Shown here: in pieces, positions 37,401 to 45,286 of the stretch
Position numbering within the stretch: the stretch's first letter is position 1
Layout: each line of letters begins with the position of its first letter
NCBI GenBank assembly: GCA_036274495.1
Contig: DASUFP010000012.1
Span: 1 to 48,810, forward strand
Length of the DNA: 48,810 nt
Origin: DASUFP01 sp036274495
GTDB lineage: Bacteria; Bacteroidota; Bacteroidia; AKYH767-A; OLB10
Reading direction: 5' to 3'
Notes under the pieces: generated by a model
Seen by the model: only the letters and a program-made list of their open reading frames with translations
Told to the model about the DNA's origin: nothing
Database searches by the model: none
Made by a program: the position numbers and the translations under genes

Positions 37401-39083
37401 CTGCTTGGGTATCTGAGCCCATAATTCATAATCGGGCGGGTGGGTGGTAAACGGACATTTAATATTGGGATACGGTCCGCTTGCACCGCAGTCGCCTGCA
37501 TTGGGTCCGTTCACGTTAAAGTTGTTGGTCTGAATGCCCGGTAAGGGGAACGAAGCCTGCCAACCGGTATAAATTCCCTGGTTAGCGGCCGAATCACCGT
37601 TGAGTTTTACCCCCGACACATAGTCGTTGTGGGTATATCCGGCCCAGCTGGTACCTGCGGTCATACTGGCGATACAGAAATCCAGGTCAATGAGCCTGCA
37701 CCCGGGTAATGTAGGCGGTGAAGGAGTATACGTATTATAGAAAATAACCGTTCCGTTGACACCGCCTGTATTGGCATTGTTCAGCGTCACAACGGTGGAC
37801 GAACTGAATCCGTTTACCAGTGCACCTCCGGCAACGTTTGTTCCCGAAACCGACATACCGGTAGAAATACCCACCGTGTCGGGTAACGTCAGTGACGCCA
37901 CGCCGCCGGCGCCGAGTACGCCCGCTTTGGACCGCTGCACATCGAAACTCACCCATTCCGCATCCACGCAGTGGTTGGAGACTGCGCCGGAACAGATATC
38001 ATAGGTAATCCAGAAATAGTTTGCGCCATGTAACAAGGGTACCCCTGTAGTAAATGTATAGTTGGTAAACCAGGGATTTGCAATGTTTTGAACAAGTGTA
38101 GCGGTGAGTGTATCAAAAGTGTTGGTGCTTCCGGTGTACCATAACTTGGCGGCACAGATATCACTTGGCGGGCTATCGGAACCATTGGTGTTAAATACAA
38201 AATTGTTGCCGGTATACGCGGTAGTTTCACCATCCATATAAATAACACCTCCGACAATCAGCTGTTTCGATTTACCTTTTGCCGTAGTAGCCGTATTCTG
38301 GAATGTTAATCCCGATGAAGAATAGGTCTGTTGGAGCGGGTAATGGGTAACAGAAAAGTCATCGATAAGGATATTGTTGCCCAGGTTAGCTGTTCCGATG
38401 ATGGTAATGTAAACCGAGTCAAGACTTCCCGAAGGGATAGAAGCTACCGGAATGTTGTAGGTGTACTGGTTCCAGGTATTTGCAGTAGCCGCAGGTGCGG
38501 AAGCGTTGTAGCGGTTGATCTGGCTGTTACCCCCAACGTCGGAAAGCAGCTGCAGATAGGTAGCCTGCGCAGGATCGGGGTGGTTGGAAACATAAACCTG
38601 GATGTAATCGGTTCCTGCGGTATTGTCGCGGTACATATAAAAACTTGCGGTAGGGGTTCCTACTGTCCATCCGCGGTAATCGAGCTGTCTGCAGGAAATA
38701 AACGCCGCATTGCCCGAAGAGGTGTAATCGGCCAGGTAACGGGCCATACCCACACCGGTGCGTGCGGTAATGGTGGGGTTGCTGGTTGAGCGGCAGCGGT
38801 CCCACCGGTTGTCGGTATCGGTACCTACCCCGTACTTACCCGAGAGCCATCCCGGAGGCATCAGGGTGGTATAAGCACCACCTGGAACCGGAAGTTCATT
38901 CTGGTAGGTTGGAGCGCTGTTAGGAGTACTCGCTACAACCGGAGCCTCGTCAAAACCCTCGTAATAGGCCGTTTGTGCCTGCGATTCGAAAGTGAAAGCC
39001 GCTGTAAAAAGCGCTCCTCCGATCAGTGCAAATGCAGCATTCCGGATGGTGAAATTTGATTTCCTTGTAGAAGTTCTACTCAT
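34449..39083 (-). CDS. Giant secreted GEVED-type T9SS protein (copy 2)
   Basis: This 1544-residue protein is colinear with copy 1. Its long signal peptide starts MSRTSTRKSNFTIRNAAFAL and ends with FESQA before Q. The domain order is the same: an adhesin-like jelly-roll starting YYEGFDEAP; NYFWITYDICSG interrupted by a GMSVSGTNVAGGALV module at ~386-448; a GEVED domain with a second module at ~623-686 (IWGPGIPAGTTITGWASP); beta-rich repeats; and a sorting tail ending QVDTRKIFY. The last 39 bases of coding sequence are identical to copy 1, while the bodies are diverged. It has its own promoter and terminator, so it is separately expressed. The function is unknown; a surface adhesin is likely. 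Confidence 0.85.
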   Translation of the reverse strand: MSRTSTRKSNFTIRNAAFALIGGALFTAAFTFESQAQTAYYEGFDEAPVVASTPNSAPTYQNELPVPGGAYTTLMPPGWLSGKYGVGTDTDNRWDRCRSTSNPTITARTGVGMARYLADYTSSGNAAFISCRQLDYRGWTVGTPTASFYMYRDNTAGTDYIQVYVSNHPDPAQATYLQLLSDVGGNSQINRYNASAPAATANTWNQYTYNIPVASIPSGSLDSVYITIIGTANLGNNILIDDFSVTHYPLQQTYSSSGLTFQNTATTAKGKSKQLIVGGVIYMDGETTAYTGNNFVFNTNGSDSPPSDICAAKLWYTGSTNTFDTLTATLVQNIANPWFTNYTFTTGVPLLHGANYFWITYDICSGAVSNHCVDAEWVSFDVQRSKAGVLGAGGVASLTLPDTVGISTGMSVSGTNVAGGALVNGFSSSTVVTLNNANTGGVNGTVIFYNTYTPSPPTLPGCRLIDLDFCIASMTAGTSWAGYTHNDYVSGVKLNGDSAANQGIYTGWQASFPLPGIQTNNFNVNGPNAGDCGASGPYPNIKCPFTTHPPDYELWAQIPKQTTSLKADGTTNYVLQAWVGTWYSSNYLAAWIDLNKDGVLNDNLLISTYSGLPGSGGVVQQIPLGTVTAGSPTINVTSLPGWGGSITVGKAIWGPGIPAGTTITGWASPTITMSQNASATATNSPLYIGFVGGEKIYQSGPLNNGANFVANFCIPSNASSGNIRFRQREVYATSSINSCQGYTWGETEDYIVTVVPPCNGSAFGAPPGYNKVWLGFTDDWDNPINWCGGIPSLSDNAFVPKFGAGGRPGDYSPVIKANVTATAGRLRIQATDSITIDAYTSSTLTIADSLIIENSSKLKVVSDLRKDAVISNGTLSLPTFFAPFRDGVKVRAFIVMRPSDFAAQGVIPGDIIDTLFFEVQRLNTAFLTAYNNVTIKYSLVTPPVSFLPGAFGSIPAYGSGPWTIFNGNIPATGLAANAFTTMTIPLTPGSFVYPNTTQWFMFEICYDNNGAAGGGTFNFKHTQIIGSNLFAIVYGTPGAAACSMIPNDPGNPATWQVNSYRPNITFRVRRPYAKYPIEARKNWVNDGSFIAGLSRVTMTGANLVGTPGINAQVISGANSTTFYDLTINNNSHVTRKTDFTVTDTLYLQNGRLKLDSGTVHLTNPALSGLRVLNGFLQSETAPAGGLFYGNFHWDMTGTSLPSSRTIPFVTNGGVYVPVTYNMTAGNHNTTFATYATSAANAPLPNHTPGPPGPVVSNVNGYATGTDNSAYMVDRYWKIYNSTPAGATADLTISWAATENAALGASPYAGQRWVANAGSTTPGAGWEFPFLAGQMPAATNVQIPGFNLFNDNIWWAVVRDINPLPVELLDFTAKPVGQRVRLDWATASELNNDKFVIERTVNMSDWSFIDELRSRGNSSITQTYQTWDENPVNGLQYYTLRQYDLGGRLTSYGPVAVDMTRKQFGIVSATVTHSTQGVSLIFNYDSNEPYTVQVVDMMGQVVAASSNNPASPGLNVMDIKANLASGIYQVILRNSTQVDTRKIFY

Positions 39084-39183
39084 GGCAGTGGTTATTTTTT
39101 AGTACTTGTATTTTCTGTTTAACATATACCCGATGTCCGTTAGCAGCCGTAATGAAACAAACGCCACCTGACACAGGTAACTA

Positions 39184-39215
39184 CAAAGATTGTAAATTAT
39201 ATAGTGAAAAACAAG
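39184..39215 (-). promoter_or_regulatory. Promoter of giant T9SS gene copy 2
   Basis: On the minus strand CTTG (39215-39212) is followed by 20 bases and AATCTTTG (39191-39184), close to the Bacteroidota TTTG/TAnnTTTG pattern. The predicted leader is about 90-95 bases. Confidence 0.6.
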
Positions 39216-39481
39216 AGATTTTTTAAAATTTTGATAAGATTTTAATAACCTGTTAATCAACTCTGTGGTACCTAAAAATAGACGAATTGTTGAAAGATGG
39301 GCGGCAATAATGGCAAACACCCTGATTTGGTGGGCAAAACCATTCGTTCAGGTGGCGGACTGCAATTGTATTAGAATAATCCAATTTTTTATAAGTGCCT
39401 GACAATTAATAGTAAGAGGTGGGAACCCGGCTGGTTTGAGAGTGTGGCCGGAAGGGATGCAGTGATTTTCAGATAAATTGC

Positions 39482-39489
39482 CAACTTTG
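39482..39489 (+). promoter_or_regulatory. Probable -7 element of the S9 peptidase gene
   Basis: CAACTTTG differs from TAnnTTTG only at the first base and lies 19 bases before the ATG at 39509. This would give a leader of roughly 12-15 bases. No clear -33 box was found. Confidence 0.4.
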
Positions 39490-39508
39490 CCGCCCTAAAC
39501 GTATCATT

Positions 39509-41557
39509 ATGAAACCCGGAAACTTACTTTTATGTGTCTCCCTTCTGACATTTCAATCGGTTTATTCCCAGGATGTTATGAAGCCGGAAACCCTCTGGTC
39601 GCTGCAGCGCGTGGCCGAACCCAGGCTCTCGCCCGATGGTAAAACAGTTGTTTACAGCGTAAAGGCATACGACATCCGCGAAAACAAGGGCAACAACGAC
39701 CTGTGGGTGGTCCCGGCTAACGGCGGCTCCCCTGCCCCGGTAGCGGCAGGTCCTTTGAACGACAACTCGGCCCGGTGGAGACCCGACGGTAAAAAAATCC
39801 TCTACCTCTCCAATCAGTCCGGCTCCATGCAAATCTGGGAAATGGATCCCGATGGCAGCAATAAATTGCAGGTTACTCAGGAAACCGGCGATATTTCGGC
39901 CTATGGTATGTCGGCCGACGGCTCCCGTATCTGGTTTGCAAAAGAGGTGAAAACAAAAAAAGATCTCCACGACCTCTATCCCGATTTGCCCAAAGCCGAC
40001 GCCATGATTTACGACGACCTCATGTACCGTCACTGGGATGAATGGGAAGATGCCAACAGCAGCCACATTTTTACGGCCGCCTATGCAAACGGAAAACTGG
40101 CTGCCCCAACCGATATTATGCTGGGTGAGGACTTTGATGCACCTATGAAACCATTCGGCGGTGACGAGCAAATAGCCATCAGCCCCGACGGAAAAAAGAT
40201 TGCTTACAGCTGTAAAAAAATGAGCGGCCGTGAATACGCGGTGTCTACCAATTCCGAAATTTATGTGTACGACACAGAAAAGGCTACCACCGAGAACATT
40301 TCGAAAGGAATGGAGGGATACGATATGAATCCCGCCTTTTCTCCCGATGGAAAAAGCATCATCTGGCTCAGCATGAAAACACCCGGCTATGAAGCCGACA
40401 GAAACCGGATTATGCTGATGGATCTGAATACAAAAACCACTACCGAACTTACTACCGGTTTCGACTATACGCCGTCGGCAATCGCCTGGTCGCCGGGAGG
40501 AAAACTGATTTATTTTATTGCCGGCATCAATGCCACTGAACAACTCTGGTCGCTCAACCCCGACCCAAAAGCGGATGTAAAAATTCATCAGTTAACAATG
40601 GATGTGGTCGATTACACCGATTTTTCGGTTGCCCGGATTAAGAAAGAAGATGTGATGGTTGCAGCCCGCATGAGCATCTCGGCGCCGACCGAAATTTACC
40701 ACATCGATCTGAAAGGAAACGCGAACAAACAAATTACGTTTACCAATGGCGTTGCGCTTTCGAAAATCAAGCTGGGTAAAGTGGAAAAACGAATGGTGAA
40801 AGCAACCGACGGAAAAGAAATTCTCACCTGGGTTATTTATCCTCCCAATTTCGATCCCTCAAAAAAATATCCTGCAATATTGTATTGTCAGGGCGGACCT
40901 CAAAGTACCGTTTCGCAATTTTTCAGCTATCGCTGGAACTTTCAGATGATGGCTGCCAACGGATATATTGTGGTAGCGCCGAATCGCAGAGGCCTTCCCT
41001 CTTTCGGCGAACAATGGAATCTTGAAATTTCCGGCGACTGGGGCGGACAGGCGATGCGTGATTTGCTTAGCGCTATAGATGATGTGAGCAAGGAACCTTA
41101 CGTAGATGCATCACATATGGCTGCAGTTGGCGCCAGTTTTGGCGGCTACTCGGTCTATTGGCTCGAAGGTCATCACGAAAAAAGATTTAAGGCCTTTATT
41201 GCGCACTGTGGTGTCTTTAATCTGGAGAGCATGTACGGTTCTACCGAAGAGGTCTGGTTTCCTGATTTCGATTTAGGCGGACCCTACTGGAAAAACCCGA
41301 TGCCTAAAAGTTACCGCGATTTTTCGCCCAGCAACTTTGTCCAGAACTGGGACACCCCCATTCTGGTGATCCACAACGGACACGATTTCAGAGTACCCAT
41401 TACACAGGGAATGGAAGCCTTTAACAGCGCACGGCTGATGAATATTCCGGCACGCTTTCTCTCGTTTCCTGAAGAAAGCCATTGGGTGCTGAAACCGCAA
41501 AACGGTATTCTCTGGCAGCGTGAATTTTTCAGCTGGCTCGACAAATACTGCAAATAA
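39509..41557 (+). CDS. S9-family serine peptidase, DPP5-like
   Basis: The 682-residue exported peptidase has a short signal peptide (MKPGNLLLCVSLLTFQSVYS, then Q). Residues ~30-410 form a beta-propeller with WD40/PD40-like repeats (PRLSPDGKTVVY, QIAISPDGKKIAY, NPAFSPDGKSIIW). The alpha/beta-hydrolase domain has the nucleophile Ser543 in GASFGGYSVYW, the acid in IHNGHDFRVP and the histidine in EESHWVL. Length, nucleophile position and the WLEGHHEKRFKAFIAHCG context closely resemble dipeptidyl-peptidase 5 of Porphyromonas gingivalis (recalled, not searched). It probably removes N-terminal dipeptides in the periplasm. An acylaminoacyl-peptidase role is the alternative. Confidence 0.88.
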   Translation: MKPGNLLLCVSLLTFQSVYSQDVMKPETLWSLQRVAEPRLSPDGKTVVYSVKAYDIRENKGNNDLWVVPANGGSPAPVAAGPLNDNSARWRPDGKKILYLSNQSGSMQIWEMDPDGSNKLQVTQETGDISAYGMSADGSRIWFAKEVKTKKDLHDLYPDLPKADAMIYDDLMYRHWDEWEDANSSHIFTAAYANGKLAAPTDIMLGEDFDAPMKPFGGDEQIAISPDGKKIAYSCKKMSGREYAVSTNSEIYVYDTEKATTENISKGMEGYDMNPAFSPDGKSIIWLSMKTPGYEADRNRIMLMDLNTKTTTELTTGFDYTPSAIAWSPGGKLIYFIAGINATEQLWSLNPDPKADVKIHQLTMDVVDYTDFSVARIKKEDVMVAARMSISAPTEIYHIDLKGNANKQITFTNGVALSKIKLGKVEKRMVKATDGKEILTWVIYPPNFDPSKKYPAILYCQGGPQSTVSQFFSYRWNFQMMAANGYIVVAPNRRGLPSFGEQWNLEISGDWGGQAMRDLLSAIDDVSKEPYVDASHMAAVGASFGGYSVYWLEGHHEKRFKAFIAHCGVFNLESMYGSTEEVWFPDFDLGGPYWKNPMPKSYRDFSPSNFVQNWDTPILVIHNGHDFRVPITQGMEAFNSARLMNIPARFLSFPEESHWVLKPQNGILWQREFFSWLDKYCK

Positions 41558-41578
41558 AAAAGCGGCCTGCTAAAACGT

Positions 41579-41609
41579 AAAAACCCCGACAAGCAATCGG
41601 GGTTTTTTT
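41579..41609. terminator. Bidirectional terminator between the peptidase and DUF4296 genes
   Basis: AAACCCCGA and TCGGGGTTT form a nine-pair stem with a seven-base loop. It is flanked by A residues on one side and T residues on the other, so it can serve both convergent genes. Its end just touches the last codon of the minus-strand gene. Confidence 0.88.
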
Positions 41610-41991
41610 ATGGTATAGAATCTTTTGCTTCGCTTTTATTGGCCTCCGCCTGCTTTTTGCTTATTTCGTTTATCACCTCTTCGTACATGGCGGCAAAACG
41701 GTGAGGGTGGTCGGTGTAATAGATAAAGCTGTTGTAAAAGGCGGCCGAATCCACACCATGATTCACTAACACTTCGTGTATATATGCTTTTTTGGGAAGG
41801 ACAGCATCTTGTCCTGCACCGCTGAGTAACAACCTGCTTTCTGCAATATGGATATCTGTAAGTATCTGTACCATAGAATCAGGAACAATAATGCCCTGAG
41901 GAACGGCACCCTCGTCGCCGCTGCGGCTGCATGAAAAAAAAGCAGACAGCAGAATTGCCATTATTACAACGAATCCTTTTCTGATGTTCAT
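41608..41991 (-). CDS. DUF4296-type lipoprotein
   Basis: The 127-residue protein has a lipoprotein signal (hydrophobic stretch ending LLSAFFSC). The conserved segment VQILTDIHIAESRLLL is typical of DUF4296 proteins of Bacteroidota, and NHGVDSAAFYNSFIYYTDHP follows. The C-terminus is lysine/glutamate-rich. The function is not known. Its ATG directly abuts the stop codon of the dihydroorotase gene (TAAATG), so the two are translationally linked; this neighbour pair is one I recall as common in the phylum. Confidence 0.82.
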   Translation of the reverse strand: MNIRKGFVVIMAILLSAFFSCSRSGDEGAVPQGIIVPDSMVQILTDIHIAESRLLLSGAGQDAVLPKKAYIHEVLVNHGVDSAAFYNSFIYYTDHPHRFAAMYEEVINEISKKQAEANKSEAKDSIP

Positions 41992-43335
41992 TTAGTGCAG
42001 CGGATCAAAACTGAGACGCATTCCCGGCCCCGATTCAATTATTTTACCGTTTTTGTAAACGAGGTTGCCATTCACAAAAGTATGTGTAACCGAGGAACCG
42101 AATGTAACGCCTTCCATCGGTGACCAGCCGCATTTATACAACAGGTTGTCTTCGGTTACGGTATACGGTTTATTCATATCCACCAGCACCAGGTCGGCAT
42201 AATACCCTTCACGGACAAACCCCCGTTCACGTAATCTGAAACAGGTGGCTACGGCGTGTGCCATTTTTTCGGCTACCCGTTCCAACGGCAACATTCCTTC
42301 TCTGCTTTTTTCGAGCATGGCAATCAAACTATGCTGAACCATTGGACCTCCCGCGGGAGCTTTGGCATACGACTGCGACTTTTCGGATAAGGTATGAGGC
42401 GCATGGTCGGTGGCAATTACATCAATCCGGTTATCCAGCACCGCCTCCCAGATACCCTTACGATCGGCTGCGGTTTTCACAGCCGGATTCCATTTAATAC
42501 GGTTGCCCAGCTGTTTGTAGTCGCTATCCGAAAACCAGAGGTGGTGAATGCAGGCTTCGGCGGTAATTTTTTTGTCCTTCAACGGCTTGTCGTTGCTGAA
42601 CAGTTCTGTCTCACGTGCCGTGGATATATGCAGAATGTGCAGTCTGGTGCCGTATTTCTTCGCAAGTTCAACAGCGAAACTGCTCGACAGGTAACAGGCT
42701 TCCGCCGAACGGATAAGGGGATGGTGTTCAGGGAGCAGTCCGTCGCCGTATTGCGTAGTAAATGCAGCCAGGTTGTGACGGATTGTTTTCTCATCTTCAC
42801 AATGAGTCGAAATAAGTGTAGGCGCGTTGGCAAAAAGATCATGCAAAACATTGCTGTCGTCAACCAGCATATTGCCGGTCGATGAACCCATAAATATCTT
42901 TATGCCGCAAACAGTTTCGGGATTGGTTTTAAGGACCTCGTCGCGGTTGTTATTCGAAACACCCATAAAAAACGAGTAATTGGCAATCGATTTTTCTGCC
43001 GCCAGCCGGTACTTATCTTCCAGCAACTCTTGAGTGAGAGCGTTGGGAATAGTATTCGGCATTTCCATAAACGTTGTCACACCTCCGGCAACAGCAGCGC
43101 GCGATTCGGTAAACAGGTCGCCTTTATGGGTCAGCCCCGGCTCCCTGAAATGCACCTGATCATCGATACAGCCCGGAAACAGATGGAGCCCTGTAGCATC
43201 CAGCTCGGTTACACGTGCTGCCGAATCAACAGAAATGCCCGCACCTATTTTTTCAATGCGCCCATTCTTTATCAGCACATCCGTTACCCGAATAGCGCCT
43301 TCGTTAACCAGTGTAGCGTTTTTAATTAATATCAC
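41992..43335 (-). CDS. pyrC: Dihydroorotase
   Basis: The enzyme interconverts carbamoyl-aspartate and dihydroorotate in pyrimidine synthesis. The 447-residue amidohydrolase has the metal-binding DDQVHFREPG near residue 58 and the MEMPNTIPN substrate segment. It also has ISTHCEDE, LHILHIST and the late catalytic DVIATDHAPHT. The frame starts at a GTG (MILIKNATLVNEG); the family N-terminus matches and no upstream ATG is available. It is the long multidomain type often named PyrC or PyrX in annotations. It abuts the DUF4296 gene. Confidence 0.93.
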   Translation of the reverse strand: MILIKNATLVNEGAIRVTDVLIKNGRIEKIGAGISVDSAARVTELDATGLHLFPGCIDDQVHFREPGLTHKGDLFTESRAAVAGGVTTFMEMPNTIPNALTQELLEDKYRLAAEKSIANYSFFMGVSNNNRDEVLKTNPETVCGIKIFMGSSTGNMLVDDSNVLHDLFANAPTLISTHCEDEKTIRHNLAAFTTQYGDGLLPEHHPLIRSAEACYLSSSFAVELAKKYGTRLHILHISTARETELFSNDKPLKDKKITAEACIHHLWFSDSDYKQLGNRIKWNPAVKTAADRKGIWEAVLDNRIDVIATDHAPHTLSEKSQSYAKAPAGGPMVQHSLIAMLEKSREGMLPLERVAEKMAHAVATCFRLRERGFVREGYYADLVLVDMNKPYTVTEDNLLYKCGWSPMEGVTFGSSVTHTFVNGNLVYKNGKIIESGPGMRLSFDPLH

Positions 43336-43406
43336 CGTATTTCCGGTTTTAGATTAAAACGAAAGTACAAATACCGCGCATAAGAATCTGCCGGCCCGTC
43401 CGGCTT

Positions 43407-44798
43407 TTACATGCCCACCATATCTTCGGGACGCACCCATTCATCAAACTGTTCGGGCGTAACGTAGCCCAGATCAACTGCGGTTTGCTTGAGTGTTTTG
43501 CCTTGCTTGTGCGCTGTTTGTGCAATTTCGGCTGCTTTATAATAGCCGATTTTTGTATTCAGTGACGTTACCAGCATGAGTGAGTTCTCCAGGTTTTTAC
43601 GGATGTTCTCGTGAATAGGCTCGATGCCTTCGGCACATTTGTCGTTAAACGAAACACATACCTCTCCAATTAACCGGGCACTGTGCAGGAAATTATAAAT
43701 CATTACCGGCTTAAATACATTCAGTTCAAAATGACCTGTAGCACCGCCGATATTAATGGCAACATCGTTACCCAGCACCTGGGTGGCAACCATTGTCATT
43801 GCTTCACTCTGCGTGGGATTAACCTTCCCCGGCATTATCGACGATCCGGGTTCGTTATCGGGTATGCTTATTTCTCCTATGCCGCACCGCGGACCGGAAG
43901 CAAGTAACCGGATGTCGTTGGCAATTTTCATCATACTGCATGCCACCGTTTTTAAAGCGCCGTGCGATTCAACAATCGCGTCATGGGCGGCCAGTGCTTC
44001 AAATTTATTTTCAGCGGTAACAAAGGGAAGTCCCGTTAATGCGGCAATGTGTTTGGCAACATTCACCGAATACCCTTTGGGGGTGTTAATTCCGGTGCCC
44101 ACCGCTGTTCCGCCCAGCGCCAGCTCGGCAAGATGCTGCAGGGTGTGTTCAATGGCTCTTATGCCGTGATCGAGTTGCGATACGTATCCCGAAAGTTCCT
44201 GACCCAGTGTAAGCGGCGTGGCATCCATCAAATGGGTTCTTCCTATTTTAACAACATTCATGAAAGCAGCCGATTTTGCAGCGAGGGTTTGTCTCAGTTT
44301 CCTGATACCCGGTAAGGTAACGTCGTTAAGCATTTTGTATGCAGCTATGTGCATTGCTGTCGGAAACGTATCGTTCGACGATTGTGATTTGTTTACGTCA
44401 TCATTGGGATGAATCACTTTTTTTTCATCGGTAAGCTTGCCGCCGCTGAGTACATGTGCGCGGTAAGCTATCACCTCGTTAACATTCATATTCGACTGCG
44501 TACCCGATCCGGTTTGCCAAACTACAAGCGGAAATTCACCGTCGAGTTTGCCGTCAATGATTTCATCACACACCTTACAAATCAAATCGCATGTTTCTTT
44601 TGAAAGCACTCCGGCGTCAAGGTTGGTTAAAGCTGCGGCCTTTTTCAGATAGGCAAAAGCGCGTATCACCTCTATAGGCATGCGGTTGGTATCGCGGGCA
44701 ATGTTAAAATTATCAATTGAGCGCTGCGTTTGAGCTCCCCAGTAACGGTCGGCAGGGACCTGTACCTGTCCCATGGTATCTTTTTCGGTTCTGAACAT
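43407..44798 (-). CDS. fumC: Class II fumarate hydratase
   Basis: FumC interconverts fumarate and malate in the TCA cycle. The 463-residue protein has FRTEKDTMGQVQVPADRYWG (quoted at the 20-residue limit) at the start, QTGSGTQSNMNVNEV near 100, and the HPNDDVNKSQSSNDTFPTAM block. KIGRTHLMDATPLTLGQE and the superfamily signature GSSIMPGKVNPTQSEA complete the pattern. It has no signal peptide and is therefore cytosolic, unlike the related aspartase at 13726-15180. It starts at an ATG and stands alone between pyrC and the ArsC-like gene. Confidence 0.96.
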   Translation of the reverse strand: MFRTEKDTMGQVQVPADRYWGAQTQRSIDNFNIARDTNRMPIEVIRAFAYLKKAAALTNLDAGVLSKETCDLICKVCDEIIDGKLDGEFPLVVWQTGSGTQSNMNVNEVIAYRAHVLSGGKLTDEKKVIHPNDDVNKSQSSNDTFPTAMHIAAYKMLNDVTLPGIRKLRQTLAAKSAAFMNVVKIGRTHLMDATPLTLGQELSGYVSQLDHGIRAIEHTLQHLAELALGGTAVGTGINTPKGYSVNVAKHIAALTGLPFVTAENKFEALAAHDAIVESHGALKTVACSMMKIANDIRLLASGPRCGIGEISIPDNEPGSSIMPGKVNPTQSEAMTMVATQVLGNDVAINIGGATGHFELNVFKPVMIYNFLHSARLIGEVCVSFNDKCAEGIEPIHENIRKNLENSLMLVTSLNTKIGYYKAAEIAQTAHKQGKTLKQTAVDLGYVTPEQFDEWVRPEDMVGM

Positions 44799-44847
44799 TT
44801 TAATTTTATTGGTTGTAATTTTTTAGGTAGAATGATCCTGTATAGTC

Positions 44848-45207
44848 TTATTTGTTTTTAATTCCAAGAAAGGGAAGAACTGTTTCGGGCGGCCGTGCGA
44901 TAATAGCTTTTGTTCCCTTTACCACAACAGGCCTTTCAATTAATATAGGATGCTGTGAAAGTATTTTGATCCACCCGGCACCTGTTATTTTTTTGCCCTC
45001 ATATTCGTCCTTGTACAACGGCTCTTTTTTGCGAACCAGCCCTTCGGGTTTTATACCCAGCATTTTTACAAGTTCCTTCAATTCTTTTTGTGTCGGAATT
45101 TCTTTAAGATACTCAATGATCCGTACAGGCCCTTTGATGTTGCTTTTGATCAGCGACAGCACCTTCAGACTAGTGGAACAATTGCTCTTATGATAGATGG
45201 TAATCAA
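44848..45207 (-). CDS. ArsC/Spx-family thioredoxin-fold protein
   Basis: The 119-residue protein has the glutaredoxin-like ArsC/YffB/Spx fold. A single N-terminal cysteine lies in IYHKSNCSTSLKVL (Cys9). LKEIPTQKELKELVKMLG and the C-terminal HPILIERPVVVKGTKAIIARPPE segment complete it. It could be a glutaredoxin-dependent arsenate reductase or another redox protein of this superfamily. The distance of ~2.4 kb from the real ars operon argues against assuming an arsenic role. The start is a TTG at 45207, since a stop precedes it without any ATG. Confidence 0.8.
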   Translation of the reverse strand: MITIYHKSNCSTSLKVLSLIKSNIKGPVRIIEYLKEIPTQKELKELVKMLGIKPEGLVRKKEPLYKDEYEGKKITGAGWIKILSQHPILIERPVVVKGTKAIIARPPETVLPFLGIKNK

Positions 45208-45286
45208 ATTTGTTTTCTGTTTTTAAATGTAACGATAGCGGAAACCATATTTTTCATTTGTGTTCTGCAGAAAACAGCGGGTACTG

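Larger units (their letters stand above)
39084..39508. other. Divergent intergenic region with promoters only
   Basis: These 425 bases separate the giant T9SS gene (minus) from the S9 peptidase gene (plus). They contain the minus-strand promoter at 39184-39215 and a -7-like box next to the peptidase gene. I see no open frame with coding character, no stable RNA and no repeat in the remainder. Confidence 0.55.

Noticed and set aside
39530..40588. Long minus-strand open frame (352 codons) inside the S9 peptidase gene
   Set aside because: It lies antisense to a gene with clear catalytic motifs and shows no family motif of its own. The frame is kept open by codon bias of the real gene.
43372..43410. 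GCCGG/CCGGC hairpin after fumC as a terminator
   Set aside because: It has only a five-pair stem and no T run on the fumC strand.
44848..45207. ArsC-like gene as part of the ars operon
   Set aside because: It is of the unrelated Spx/YffB fold and lies about 1.7 kb beyond the end of the aquaporin gene, with prfB and recX in between.
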